DNA of 64,000 nt, from contig CAWDAI010000006.1 of assembly GCA_963800275.1 (NCBI GenBank), positions 310,001 to 374,000 of the forward strand. Direction: 5' to 3'. A model generated the notes under the pieces. The model was not told the DNA's origin. It was given only the letters and a program-made list of their open reading frames with translations, and made no database searches. Within the stretch, counting starts at the first letter, position 1. Each line of letters opens with the position of its first letter. The translations under genes and the position numbers were made by a program. This document shows positions 8,086 through 15,772 of this stretch, piece after piece. This DNA is from JAFMJV01 sp963800275 (lineage in GTDB: Bacteria > Chloroflexota > Limnocylindria > Limnocylindrales > CSP1-4).

Positions 8086-9357
8086 TCAAGCCCTGATCCG
8101 CACCCCAAAGCGTCGTTTCTCGGCGCCCAGCGTGCCCCAGTCCAGGCGCTGGACTCCGCCGAAGCGAGCGTAGGCACCGAGCGCGTCACGCATGGCCTCC
8201 ACGAAGCCCTCGTCGCGCGACGGCCGGAAGCCCCGTTCCCACCACAGGCCAAGGACCCGCACGGTGCCGGCCGCGCGGTCGAACCGCGGTTCGATGCGCC
8301 CCACCAGCCGATCACCCCACATGATCGGGAGCACGTAGTAGCCCCAGCGCCGCTTGGCCTCGGGCACGTACACCTCCCACACGTAGTCGAAGTCGAAGAG
8401 ACGGCGCAGCAGGTCCCGGTCCCAGGCCAGCGGATCGAGGGGCGCGAGGAAGACCACGCTGGCGCCGTCGGCGGCGTCAGCGCGATCGGCCGCGGACGCG
8501 CTCGCGAGCAGCAGCGTCACCTCGCCGCCGAGGACGAACCGCCGGCCGCGGAGGCCCTCGACGCTGACCGGAACGAGCTCGCCGGAATCGACCAGCTCCT
8601 CGCGCAGGGCGGTGCGGGTGACGGTGCCGGGTGGATCGCCCTTGCCCGCGCGTGCGGGCCCGACGCCGTACCACAGCTCCGACTGTCCGCCCTCGCCGAG
8701 CAGCCCGTGCGCGCGGTAGCGGGAGAGCAGGCGGTGGCGCCGCTGCTCGCGGTCGGGGCGCTCCTCGCCCAGCAGCTCCGCCGGGAACAGTCGCTCGGTC
8801 AGGTCGTAGTAGCGGCGGTTGCCGCGGCGGTGGGCCAGGCCCAGGACCCCGGCCTCGGCCAGGGCTTCCAGCACGGCCCGGATCTCGCTCGTGGGACCCC
8901 AGTACCAGTCGATGGCGCCAGCGCTGCGCTCGAAGTCGAGCGAGCAGAGCGGGCCGTGCTCACGGATCCGCGCCAGCACATGCTCCACGCTGGCCGCGTA
9001 GCGGGTGAAGGCACGATCCTGGTGATACGTGGCGAACTTGCTCCAGGTGTGCCGGTGCCACGGCAGCTCGCTCGTGGGCAGGAGCGAGAGGCCCTTGTTG
9101 TAGGCCTCGAAGAGCTCACGACTGCCGTAGAGCAGGGCGTCGGTCCAGGCCGGGTCGTAGTCGCGCACGCGGGCGTGGAGCACCAGGTCGTGGTTGCGCC
9201 CGGCCACGGCCAGCGGATCGAACTGGACCGAGCCCAGGCGTGCGAAGACCACGCGCACACCGTCGAGACCGGCCGTGGCCGAGCGGGCGGGGAGGAGCAG
9301 GTGGCGAGTGACCAGGAAGCGGCGGGCGCCGGCGGCGCTGATGGCGATGGGCTGCAC
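8086..9357 (-). CDS. AlkX/YcaQ-family DNA glycosylase (HTH_42 winged-helix protein)
   Basis: A 423-residue protein of the winged-helix DNA-binding family that includes the interstrand-crosslink glycosylases YcaQ (AlkX) and AlkZ. The N-terminal part has RRFLVTRHLLL and the motif LGSVQFDPL near residue 42, matching the QxD catalytic motif reported for YcaQ-type enzymes (AlkZ-type have QxQ). Further family features are WTDALLYGSRELFEAYNKGLSLLP and the C-terminal MWGDRLVGRIEPRFDR. The predicted role is excision of crosslinked or bulky alkylated bases. The GTG start lies exactly six bases after a TATGCT box, so the message is probably leaderless. Confidence 0.82.
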   Translation of the reverse strand: MQPIAISAAGARRFLVTRHLLLPARSATAGLDGVRVVFARLGSVQFDPLAVAGRNHDLVLHARVRDYDPAWTDALLYGSRELFEAYNKGLSLLPTSELPWHRHTWSKFATYHQDRAFTRYAASVEHVLARIREHGPLCSLDFERSAGAIDWYWGPTSEIRAVLEALAEAGVLGLAHRRGNRRYYDLTERLFPAELLGEERPDREQRRHRLLSRYRAHGLLGEGGQSELWYGVGPARAGKGDPPGTVTRTALREELVDSGELVPVSVEGLRGRRFVLGGEVTLLLASASAADRADAADGASVVFLAPLDPLAWDRDLLRRLFDFDYVWEVYVPEAKRRWGYYVLPIMWGDRLVGRIEPRFDRAAGTVRVLGLWWERGFRPSRDEGFVEAMRDALGAYARFGGVQRLDWGTLGAEKRRFGVRIRA

Positions 9358-9363
9358 CGCGGG

Positions 9364-9369
9364 AGCATA
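9364..9369 (-). promoter_or_regulatory. -10 box (TATGCT) of the DNA glycosylase gene, leaderless
   Basis: Read on the minus strand, TATGCT is followed by six bases (CCCGCG) and then the GTG start at 9357. That spacing puts transcription start on or within a base of the start codon. No clear -35 hexamer is visible. Confidence 0.5.
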
Positions 9370-9484
9370 CGGGATGGTTTCCCGGGCCCGGGGGCGGCCC
9401 CTGTGGCGGACCTCGGCGCGGCCCCACCGCCCGTCGGCCCGAAGGGCCTTCGTGCCGCCTGCGGGCCAACCGGCTCACGTTCCC

Positions 9485-9490
9485 TATACT
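9485..9490 (+). promoter_or_regulatory. -10 box (TATACT) of dnaJ
   Basis: TATACT lies ten bases before the dnaJ ATG in an otherwise G+C-rich stretch. The leader would be only a few bases. I see no CIRCE or other heat-shock operator near it. Confidence 0.5.
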
Positions 9491-9500
9491 CCCCCCTTGC

Positions 9501-10670
9501 ATGGCCACGACTCGCGACTACTACGAGATCCTGGGGCTTGAGCGCAGCGCCAGCGACGAGGAGATCAAGCGCTCCTTCCGAAAGCTGGCTCAGCGCTGGC
9601 ACCCCGACGTCAATCCCGATCCTGATGCTGCGATCCGGTTCAAGGAGATCAACGAGGCCTACCAGGTGCTCGCCGATCCCCAGCGCCGACAGCAGTACGA
9701 CATGTTCGGGCGTGCCGGCGTGGGCGGGACCGGTGCTGGCGCCGAGGGCTACGGTCCTTTCGGCGGGTTCCAGGGCTTCGGGGACATCTTCGACGCCTTC
9801 TTCGGTGGGGCCGCGGCCGGGGGCGCACGGCGCAGCCGCCGTCCCGCCGGAGCCGACCTCCGCTACGACTTGCAGCTGACCTTCGACGAGGCCATCCATG
9901 GGGCCGAGAAGGAGCTCACCTTCACCGCGCTCGACGTGTGCCAGACCTGCCACGGCTCCGGCGCCGAGGCGGGCTCGGAGGCGGTCACGTGCCCGCGCTG
10001 CGACGGCAGCGGCGAAGTGCGCGAGCTGCGCAACACGCTGCTCGGACAGGTCGTCAACGTGACGCCGTGTGCACGCTGTCACGGCAGCGGCCAGGTCGTC
10101 GACAAGCCCTGCCCCAGCTGCGCGGGCGAGGGTCGGGCGGAGCGCAAGCGGACACTCCGCGTGACCATCCCCGCGGGCATCGACGACGGCCACCAGATCA
10201 GGCTCACCGGGGAAGGGGAGGCAGCCCCGCGCGGCGGCACGCCTGGCAACCTTTACGTGGTCACGCACGTCGAGGAGCACCCACAGCTCAAGCGGGACGG
10301 GACGGAGCTCTACCTGGAGCTGGTGCTGTCGATGACGCAGGCGGCCCTGGGCGCGGACGTGCCCATCATCACCCCCGACGGCGAAGAGAGCCTGGAGGTC
10401 AAGCCCGGGACCCAGCCCGGGACGGAGATCCGCCGGCGCGGCAAGGGCGTGCCCCACCTGCGCCGAGCGGGTGCTCGTGGAGACCTGCACGTGCTGATCG
10501 ATGTGGAGGTCCCCAAGCGCCTCAGCGAGCGACAGCGCGAGTTGCTCGAGCAGCTGGCCGTGGAAGCCGGCGAGCGGACCGCCGACGGCGAGCCGGTGCG
10601 GAGCGCTGTCCCGCCCACCCGCCGCGGCAAGCGTTCGCTGGGCGACCGCATCAAGGACGCCATCAGCTGA
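9501..10670 (+). CDS. dnaJ: chaperone protein DnaJ
   Basis: A 389-residue Hsp40 co-chaperone that stimulates DnaK ATPase and binds unfolded substrates. The J domain (residues 1-72) holds the HPD motif at 34-36. A Gly/Phe-rich linker follows (about 73-115), then four zinc-binding CxxCxGxG repeats (CQTCHGSG, CPRCDGSG, CARCHGSG, CPSCAGEG; about 150-215) and the C-terminal substrate-binding domains. No dnaK or grpE is adjacent; instead prmA follows, an order found in several Gram-positive lineages. Confidence 0.95.
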   Translation: MATTRDYYEILGLERSASDEEIKRSFRKLAQRWHPDVNPDPDAAIRFKEINEAYQVLADPQRRQQYDMFGRAGVGGTGAGAEGYGPFGGFQGFGDIFDAFFGGAAAGGARRSRRPAGADLRYDLQLTFDEAIHGAEKELTFTALDVCQTCHGSGAEAGSEAVTCPRCDGSGEVRELRNTLLGQVVNVTPCARCHGSGQVVDKPCPSCAGEGRAERKRTLRVTIPAGIDDGHQIRLTGEGEAAPRGGTPGNLYVVTHVEEHPQLKRDGTELYLELVLSMTQAALGADVPIITPDGEESLEVKPGTQPGTEIRRRGKGVPHLRRAGARGDLHVLIDVEVPKRLSERQRELLEQLAVEAGERTADGEPVRSAVPPTRRGKRSLGDRIKDAIS

Positions 10671-10699
10671 GCGGGCATGGAACGGTGGGCAGACCTGTG

Positions 10700-11662
10700 G
10701 TGAACGACGAGGGCACATCCGCTGCCGGGACCTGGCTCGAGCTCGAGATCGAGTGTGACCAGGAGGCGGTAGAGGCGGTGAGCGAGATCCTCTCGCGCGC
10801 GACCAGCGGCGGCGTCTCGGTCGAGCAACCCTTTCGCACGGAGCAGGAGGGGCTCGCGGCCGAACCCATCCTCGGAGCACCGGCGACCGTGCGTGCCTAC
10901 GTCCCGGCCCTGGACATGGCCGAAGCCGAGTCGGCCATCGCCGACGTGCGCGCGCGACTGGGCCACCTCACGGCGTTCGAGCTGCGCCCCATCGGCGCAC
11001 TGCAGGTGCGCGAGGTCCACGAGGAGGATTGGGCTTCCGCCTGGAAGGCGCACTTTCCGGTCATGCGCATCGGTCGCCACTTCGTCATCAAACCCACCTG
11101 GCGGGACTACCATCCGGCGCCGGCGGACCTGATCATCGCGCTCGACCCGGGCATGGCCTTCGGCACCGGGCTCCATCCCACGACACGGCTCTGCCTGGCG
11201 GGCTTGGAGGAGTGGGCCGAGGCCGGCCTGGTGGCCGGGGCCAGCGTCCTCGATGTCGGTTCCGGTTCGGGTGTGCTGGCCGTGGGCGCCGCGCTGCTGG
11301 GTGCGGAGCCGGTGCTGGCGGTCGACACCGATCCCATCGCCGTCGCAGCGACCGAGGAGAACGCCGCCCGCAACGAGGTGGCCGTGACCGCCGCACGGGG
11401 CAGCGTGCCCGTCGAGGGTGGGCCCTTCGATCTCGTGCTGGCCAATCTCGTGGCCGGCATCCTGGTCTCGCTGGCGGACGCTCTGGCGGCCAGCGTCCGG
11501 CCCGGCCAGGGCACGCCCGGCAGCGGCGGGCGCCTGCTGGCCTCGGGCATCTTCGCCGAGCGGGAGGCGGAGGTCCGTGACGCCTTCAGCGAGGCTGGCC
11601 TTCGGGTCGTCGGACGCCGGCAGGAGACCGACTGGGTGGCGCTCGACGCCGAGCGCGTCTGA
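10700..11662 (+). CDS. prmA: ribosomal protein L11 methyltransferase
   Basis: About 320 residues. PrmA trimethylates ribosomal protein L11. The N-terminal substrate-binding part shows LELEIECDQEAVEAVSEIL and VHEEDWASAWKAHFPVMRIG; the catalytic part has the PrmA signature DPGMAFGTGLHPTT near residue 150 and SAM motif I VLDVGSGSGVLAVGAA near residue 184, then LANLVAGIL. The start is uncertain: GTG at 10700 gives the usual length; GTG at 10685 or 10697 is also possible and none has a strong ribosome-binding site. Confidence 0.9.
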   Translation: MNDEGTSAAGTWLELEIECDQEAVEAVSEILSRATSGGVSVEQPFRTEQEGLAAEPILGAPATVRAYVPALDMAEAESAIADVRARLGHLTAFELRPIGALQVREVHEEDWASAWKAHFPVMRIGRHFVIKPTWRDYHPAPADLIIALDPGMAFGTGLHPTTRLCLAGLEEWAEAGLVAGASVLDVGSGSGVLAVGAALLGAEPVLAVDTDPIAVAATEENAARNEVAVTAARGSVPVEGGPFDLVLANLVAGILVSLADALAASVRPGQGTPGSGGRLLASGIFAEREAEVRDAFSEAGLRVVGRRQETDWVALDAERV

Positions 11663-11664
11663 CC

Positions 11665-12150
11665 GTGGTCCCGGCCGAGCTCTTCCCCCTCCTGCTTACC
11701 ACGCACATCATCCTGGCCATCTCGCTGTTCGTGCCCGCCTTCCTGCTGCCCTTCACCATGCGTACGCGCGGCATCGACGGTGACCCCATCGTGGGCGGGC
11801 AGCAGGGCCGCCTGGTGCGGACCCTCATCTGGCTGGAGGCGCACGGGACGCTCATCATCGGGGCCGGCGTGGCTATCACCGGCATCGGCATGCTGCTCAT
11901 CCTGGGCGCGGCCTTCCTGGAACAGCCCTGGCTGCTCCTCGCACTCAGCATCTACGCGACTATCCTGCTGGTGGCATTCTTCATCCAGCGGCCTGGCGTG
12001 CGCCGGCTGCTCGGTCTGCGCGAGGCTGCCACCGAGGAGGAGAAGGAGCGCTGGCGGGTGCGCGCTCGGCGGCAGCGTTACATCAGCTATGGCATGGCCG
12101 CTGCCATCGGCGTCATCGGTTGGCTCATGATGAGCAAGCCCACCTTCTGA
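11665..12150 (+). CDS. four-helix membrane protein (DUF2269-like)
   Basis: A 161-residue membrane protein with four predicted hydrophobic segments: near residues 4-28, 58-80, 86-106 and 139-156. It has a charged loop EATEEEKERWRVRARRQR before the last helix. It resembles the DUF2269 integral membrane family in size and layout, but I cannot confirm this. GTG start two bases after the prmA stop, so it is probably in the dnaJ-prmA operon. Function unknown. Confidence 0.7.
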   Translation: MVPAELFPLLLTTHIILAISLFVPAFLLPFTMRTRGIDGDPIVGGQQGRLVRTLIWLEAHGTLIIGAGVAITGIGMLLILGAAFLEQPWLLLALSIYATILLVAFFIQRPGVRRLLGLREAATEEEKERWRVRARRQRYISYGMAAAIGVIGWLMMSKPTF

Positions 12151-12170
12151 GCCGCCACACGGAGGTTCCC

Positions 12171-12521
12171 ATGACCGACGAACCCTGCCTCTTCTGCAAG
12201 ATCGTGGCGGGCGACATCCCGTCTGACGTGGTCCATGAGGACGACGTCATCCTGGCCTTCAACGACATCTCGCCGGTGGCGCCGGTGCATCAGCTCATCA
12301 TCCCTCGCCGCCACATCGCCTCGGCCGCCGACCTCTCCGAGGAGGACGCAGCGCTGCTGGGCCGGATGTTCGCGGTCGCGGCTGACCTGGCCCGAACGGC
12401 CGGCCTGGACAGCCCCGGCTACCGGATCGTGACCAACGTAGGGCCGGACGGGGGGCAGTCGGTCGCGCACCTGCACCTCCACCTGCTGGGCGGGCGCGCC
12501 ATGACCTGGCCACCCGGCTGA
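12171..12521 (+). CDS. HIT-family nucleotide-binding protein
   Basis: A 116-residue histidine-triad protein (HinT-like). CLFCKIVAGDIPS is at residues 6-18 and the histidine triad HLHLHLL near 105. HIT proteins hydrolyse nucleoside phosphoramidates such as AMP-lysine; the bacterial role is general. The ATG at 12171 follows a GGAGG at 12161-12165, which decides it over an upstream in-frame start inside the previous gene. A HIT gene upstream of rpsU and a yqeY-like gene is a common arrangement. Confidence 0.9.
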   Translation: MTDEPCLFCKIVAGDIPSDVVHEDDVILAFNDISPVAPVHQLIIPRRHIASAADLSEEDAALLGRMFAVAADLARTAGLDSPGYRIVTNVGPDGGQSVAHLHLHLLGGRAMTWPPG

Positions 12522-12523
12522 GC

Positions 12524-13069
12524 ATGCGCACCCGAAGCCTCGGGATCGGGGCCCTGGCCCTGGTCATGGCCCTCGCGGTCCCCGCCTGCACCAGCGTCGA
12601 CGGTCCCACCGTGCAGCAGGACACGCTGGCGCTGCCCACCCCGCTGCGCTCGCTCGACGTCTCGGCTGGCACGACCGTGGCGGCGCTCTCCGCTGCCCTC
12701 GGGACGATCGGGGAGCGGCTGGTCGAGCCGCCCGGGCCATACCGGCCGTCCGAGCCGCCGTCGCTGATGCAGCTGCCGCGCGTGATCCGGCGGGCCGAGC
12801 TGGCCGACGTCGGCGACGGCTTCGTGGTGATCTACGAGGCGCCCTCGCGCGCCGATGCCGAGCGCCTCGCCGGCGAGCTGGCCGACTACCTGGGCTCCGG
12901 CTTCGGCATGACCAACTATGTGGTCGACACCCAGTTCGCCGTCAGCGTCCTCGACGACACCATCATCTTCACCACCTGGTCCGCGCGCAGCTCTGACGAT
13001 CCCGATCGAGCCCGGGCGGCGTTCGAGGCCATGGCGGCCGTGGGCGAACCGGTCGCGGTGACCAAGTAG
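12524..13069 (+). CDS. predicted lipoprotein of unknown function
   Basis: A 181-residue protein with a lipoprotein signal peptide: MRTRSLGIGALALVMALAVPAC with the lipobox cysteine at about residue 22. The mature part contains ELADVGDGFVVIYEAPSRADAERLAGELADYLGSG, which looks like a small alpha/beta domain; I recognise no family. It starts two bases after the HIT gene stop, so it is probably cotranscribed. It would be anchored to the outer face of the cell membrane. Confidence 0.75.
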   Translation: MRTRSLGIGALALVMALAVPACTSVDGPTVQQDTLALPTPLRSLDVSAGTTVAALSAALGTIGERLVEPPGPYRPSEPPSLMQLPRVIRRAELADVGDGFVVIYEAPSRADAERLAGELADYLGSGFGMTNYVVDTQFAVSVLDDTIIFTTWSARSSDDPDRARAAFEAMAAVGEPVAVTK

Positions 13070-13083
13070 CGGCGGGGCGCCGC
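13069..13083. terminator. possible short hairpin terminator
   Basis: GCGGC (13069-13073) and GCCGC (13079-13083) flank a five-base loop in the 35-base gap between the convergent lipoprotein and acyl-CoA synthetase genes. There is no U-tract, and such short G+C stems are common by chance here. Confidence 0.22.
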
Positions 13084-13104
13084 AGCCATCGGTCCGCCGG
13101 CACC

Positions 13105-14820
13105 TCAGCCCGTGGTCGGTCCTGTCTCCTCGGCCTCGCGCACCCGCAGGGCGACGTCCTCACCGGCCCACTCACGGACCTGGTTGCGCCTGATCTTGAG
13201 CGTGTGGGTGCGAGGGAAGTCGCGCTCCGGCCAGAGGCGCCAGGCGGCGATGCGCTGGTGCATCGCGAGATCGGCATTGGCCGCCCTGACGATGGCCTCG
13301 ATCTCGGCGCGGAGGCGGTCGTCGAGCGGGCGGTCGTTGGCCGCCTCCTGATCCGCCCGCAGGATGGGCACCGAGCCCGGTGGCAGCACCACCGCCTCGA
13401 TACGGCCCGGTGCCGTCTCGAGCACGACCGATTGAGTCAGCCCATGATCGGCGAGCGCGGCCTCGACGTCCTCGGGAAAGACGTTCAGGCCATTGGGCAG
13501 CACGATGATGTTGCGCAGCCGGCCCGAAAGTCGCAGGTCGCCCTCGTCGGTGAAGGCACCGGTGTCGCCCATGCGGTACCAACCGTCGTCGGTGCGTGAG
13601 GCGCGGGTGGTCTCCTCGTCATGCCAGTAGCCGGACGAGACACCTGGGCCACGCACCGCGATCTCGCCGCTGCCGGGTTCGATCCGCACCTCCACCCCCT
13701 CGTGCACCCGACCGACCAGGCCGGGCGGGTGGTGCCACTCGTCGTTGGCCACCGCGAAGCCGACCTCGGTGGAGCCATAGCCCTGGAGCACCACGATCCC
13801 GAGGTCCTCCCAGGCCTGCTGCAGGTCTGGCGGTAGGTACGAGCCCGACGAGATGACCAGGTCCAGGTGCCCGCCGAGCTGCTGGTGGAGTGAGCGGAAG
13901 AGCAGGCGCCGGAGCCGGTAGGGCAGGTGGCGGGCGATCCGACGGGCACGTCCCAAGAGCGCCTCCTGACCGCGCTGGCGGACCTCACGGGTGATGCCGC
14001 TCCAGAAGAGCTCGAGCACCTGCGGTGTGGCTACCACCGTGGTCGCCCGCAGCTCGGCCATGGCCTCGAAGATGACCCGCGGGTTGCGGGAACGGACGTA
14101 GACCACCTCGGCGCCGATCATGCTGCCGTAGAAGAGGGTGGAGGCCTGCTCCAGCAGGTGTGACAGAGGCAGGATCGAGACGGCCCGCAGGTGGCGGTGA
14201 CGCAGGAGCCGGGAGAACATGCCCATGGTCTCGAGCACGTTGCCGTGCGTCAGCATCACGCCCTTGGGTTCGGCCGTGGTCCCGGAGGTGAAGTGGATCT
14301 CGAAGAGCGAGTCGCGTGCCGGGCGCTCCCAGCCGGCCAGCTGCTCCTCCCAGTCGGCGGGCCAGTCCAGCTCGGGCTCGGCGGTCAACTCCGACAGGCG
14401 CAGGGCGCGCAGGCGCTCCAGGCCGGCGGCAGCGGGGTCAGGTGCATCGTAGCCGTCATCGAAGGCGATGGTCCCAGCCTCGGTCAGGAAAGCGATGCGC
14501 TCGATGACCGGGCGCGTCATGCGCAGGTCGATCGGCACCAGCACCAGGCCTGCCCGCATGGCACCCCAATAGACCGCCGCCAGGGACGGGGTCGATGGGG
14601 ACCACGTGAGCAGGCGTCGGCCGGGCTCCAGGCCGGCGGCGCGCAGGCGCCAGGCGGCCAGTCGCGATCGTCGCTGCATCTCCTGTGCCGACCACGACAT
14701 GACGCTGCCCGTGTCGAGGCGCAGCGCATACATCACGCGCTCGTCGGGGTAGTGCTCGGCGGCATAGTCGATGATCTCCAGCAGCGAGCCGAACTCGGAC
14801 GCGTGGGGGAACTCGGTCAT
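13105..14820 (-). CDS. long-chain acyl-CoA synthetase (AMP-binding enzyme)
   Basis: A 571-residue ANL-superfamily enzyme. The P-loop EIHFTSGTTAEPKGVMLTHGN is near residue 180, the adenylate motif LQGYGSTEVGFA near 350, the GWYRMGDTGAF hinge region near 430, and LRNIIVLPNGLNVFPEDVE near 450. A C-terminal lysine within HTLKIRRNQV is the expected adenylation residue. The likely role is fatty-acid activation at the membrane. I chose MTEFPHASEF at 14820 because it sits next to a TAGACT box; an upstream in-frame start would add 19 unconserved-looking residues. Confidence 0.85.
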   Translation of the reverse strand: MTEFPHASEFGSLLEIIDYAAEHYPDERVMYALRLDTGSVMSWSAQEMQRRSRLAAWRLRAAGLEPGRRLLTWSPSTPSLAAVYWGAMRAGLVLVPIDLRMTRPVIERIAFLTEAGTIAFDDGYDAPDPAAAGLERLRALRLSELTAEPELDWPADWEEQLAGWERPARDSLFEIHFTSGTTAEPKGVMLTHGNVLETMGMFSRLLRHRHLRAVSILPLSHLLEQASTLFYGSMIGAEVVYVRSRNPRVIFEAMAELRATTVVATPQVLELFWSGITREVRQRGQEALLGRARRIARHLPYRLRRLLFRSLHQQLGGHLDLVISSGSYLPPDLQQAWEDLGIVVLQGYGSTEVGFAVANDEWHHPPGLVGRVHEGVEVRIEPGSGEIAVRGPGVSSGYWHDEETTRASRTDDGWYRMGDTGAFTDEGDLRLSGRLRNIIVLPNGLNVFPEDVEAALADHGLTQSVVLETAPGRIEAVVLPPGSVPILRADQEAANDRPLDDRLRAEIEAIVRAANADLAMHQRIAAWRLWPERDFPRTHTLKIRRNQVREWAGEDVALRVREAEETGPTTG

Positions 14821-14828
14821 GGCGGGCA

Positions 14829-14834
14829 AGTCTA
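14829..14834 (-). promoter_or_regulatory. -10 box (TAGACT) of the acyl-CoA synthetase gene
   Basis: On the minus strand TAGACT is followed by eight bases and the ATG at 14820. The message would have a leader of zero to two bases. Confidence 0.45.
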
Positions 14835-14923
14835 GTGCGGCGCGAGGCGCGCGTGCACCTGTCTCGGCGGCCAGCATGCGTGGCCGGAGGCCGGGAGGGC
14901 ACGGTACGGGACCAGTCGACCGT

Positions 14924-14953
14924 TTGACCGGGGTCGAGCTGCTCGACTACACT
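14924..14953 (+). promoter_or_regulatory. rpsU promoter (TTGACC - 18 - TACACT)
   Basis: TTGACC (14924-14929) and TACACT (14948-14953) are separated by 18 bases. This is the best -35/-10 pair in the window and drives an RNA with a leader of about 100 bases before rpsU. Confidence 0.6.
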
Positions 14954-14970
14954 CGCCGCGGCCTGCTCGC

Positions 14971-15033
14971 ATGGTTCCTTTCCAGGCGAGGCTTCCCCGT
15001 CGGTCCTGGTCCCGACGGTCGAGTGTGGCCTGA
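14971..15033 (+). other. possible upstream open frame and hairpin in the rpsU leader
   Basis: The leader contains ATG at 14971 opening a 20-codon frame (MVPFQARLPRRSWSRRSSVA) that ends at TGA 15031-15033, just before the rpsU ribosome-binding site. Inside it CCGTCGG (14997-15003) and CCGACGG (15012-15018) form a 7-bp stem with an eight-base loop. The frame has no Shine-Dalgarno sequence. Autoregulation of a ribosomal protein through a leader structure is plausible but unproven. Confidence 0.3.
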
Positions 15034-15061
15034 GATCGACCAGCGGGAGGTGATTTCCTAG

Positions 15062-15241
15062 TTGGCTGAAGTCCGAGTCGGTGAGAACGAGACCTTCGAA
15101 GCAGCCCTGCGTCGCTTCAACAAGAAGATCCAGCAGAGCGGCATCCTGGCCGAAGCGCGCCGTCGTGAGCATTTCGAGAAGCCCAGCGTCAAGCGCAAGC
15201 GCAAGGAAGCGAAGCGGAAGAAGGCTGCGCGCGGCGAGTAA
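15062..15241 (+). CDS. rpsU: small ribosomal subunit protein S21
   Basis: A 59-residue protein reading LAEVRVGENETFEAALRRF, then NKKIQQSGILAEARRREHFE and a lysine/arginine-rich tail KRKRKEAKRKKAARGE: the S21 pattern, at normal length. S21 binds the 30S platform near the anti-Shine-Dalgarno end of 16S rRNA. It starts with TTG rather than ATG; GGGAGGTGATT at 15046-15056 is a nearly perfect complement to the 16S tail and fixes this start. The rare start codon behind a very strong ribosome-binding site may set its expression. A yqeY-like gene follows. Confidence 0.93.
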   Translation: MAEVRVGENETFEAALRRFNKKIQQSGILAEARRREHFEKPSVKRKRKEAKRKKAARGE

Positions 15242-15301
15242 CCCGCCGCGCCGCCCAGAGGTCAAAGCCCCCTCCATCCGTCCAACGAGAGGAGGTCCGC
15301 G

Positions 15302-15763
15302 GTGAGCCTTACCGAACAGCTCCAGGCTGACATGAAAGACGCCATGCGCAGTGGCGACGCCTTCCGGCGCGACACCCTGCGCATGGTGCTGGCTGCTGTC
15401 CAGAACGCGGAGAAGGACAAGCGCTCCGCCCTGACCGAGGACGAGGCCCAGGCCGTGCTGACGCGACAGGTCAAGACCCGGCGTGAGTCGGTCAAGGCTT
15501 TCGAGGACGCCGGCCGGGAAGACCTCGCGGCCAAGGAGCGAGCGGAGATCGAGGTGCTCGCCCCCTACCTGCCCGAACAGCTCGACGAGTCGGCCGTGCG
15601 GGCCCTCGCGCGTGAAGCCATCACCTCCACCGGCGCCAGCTCCCCGCGCGACATGGGTCGCGTCATGGGCGCGCTCATGCCCCGCGTCAAGGGTCGCGCC
15701 GACGGCACGCTCGTGAGTCGCCTCGTCAACGAAGAGCTGGCCAAGACCGTCGCGGCGGAGTAG
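15302..15763 (+). CDS. GatB/YqeY domain protein
   Basis: A 153-residue stand-alone YqeY-type protein: SLTEQLQADMKDAMRSGDAFRRDTLRMV at the start, then EIEVLAPYLPEQLDESAVRALA and MGRVMGALMPRVKGRADGTLVSRLV. The domain is the tRNA-binding tail of the GatB subunit of the Asp-tRNA(Asn)/Glu-tRNA(Gln) amidotransferase; the role of the free form is uncertain. GTG start preceded by GAGAGGAGGT. Its position directly after rpsU is a well-known gene order. Confidence 0.9.
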   Translation: MSLTEQLQADMKDAMRSGDAFRRDTLRMVLAAVQNAEKDKRSALTEDEAQAVLTRQVKTRRESVKAFEDAGREDLAAKERAEIEVLAPYLPEQLDESAVRALAREAITSTGASSPRDMGRVMGALMPRVKGRADGTLVSRLVNEELAKTVAAE

Positions 15764-15772
15764 CTTCCCCCG

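Noticed and set aside
9358..9500. CIRCE/HrcA operator upstream of dnaJ
   Set aside because: No TTAGCACTC-type inverted repeat; only a TATACT box is seen.
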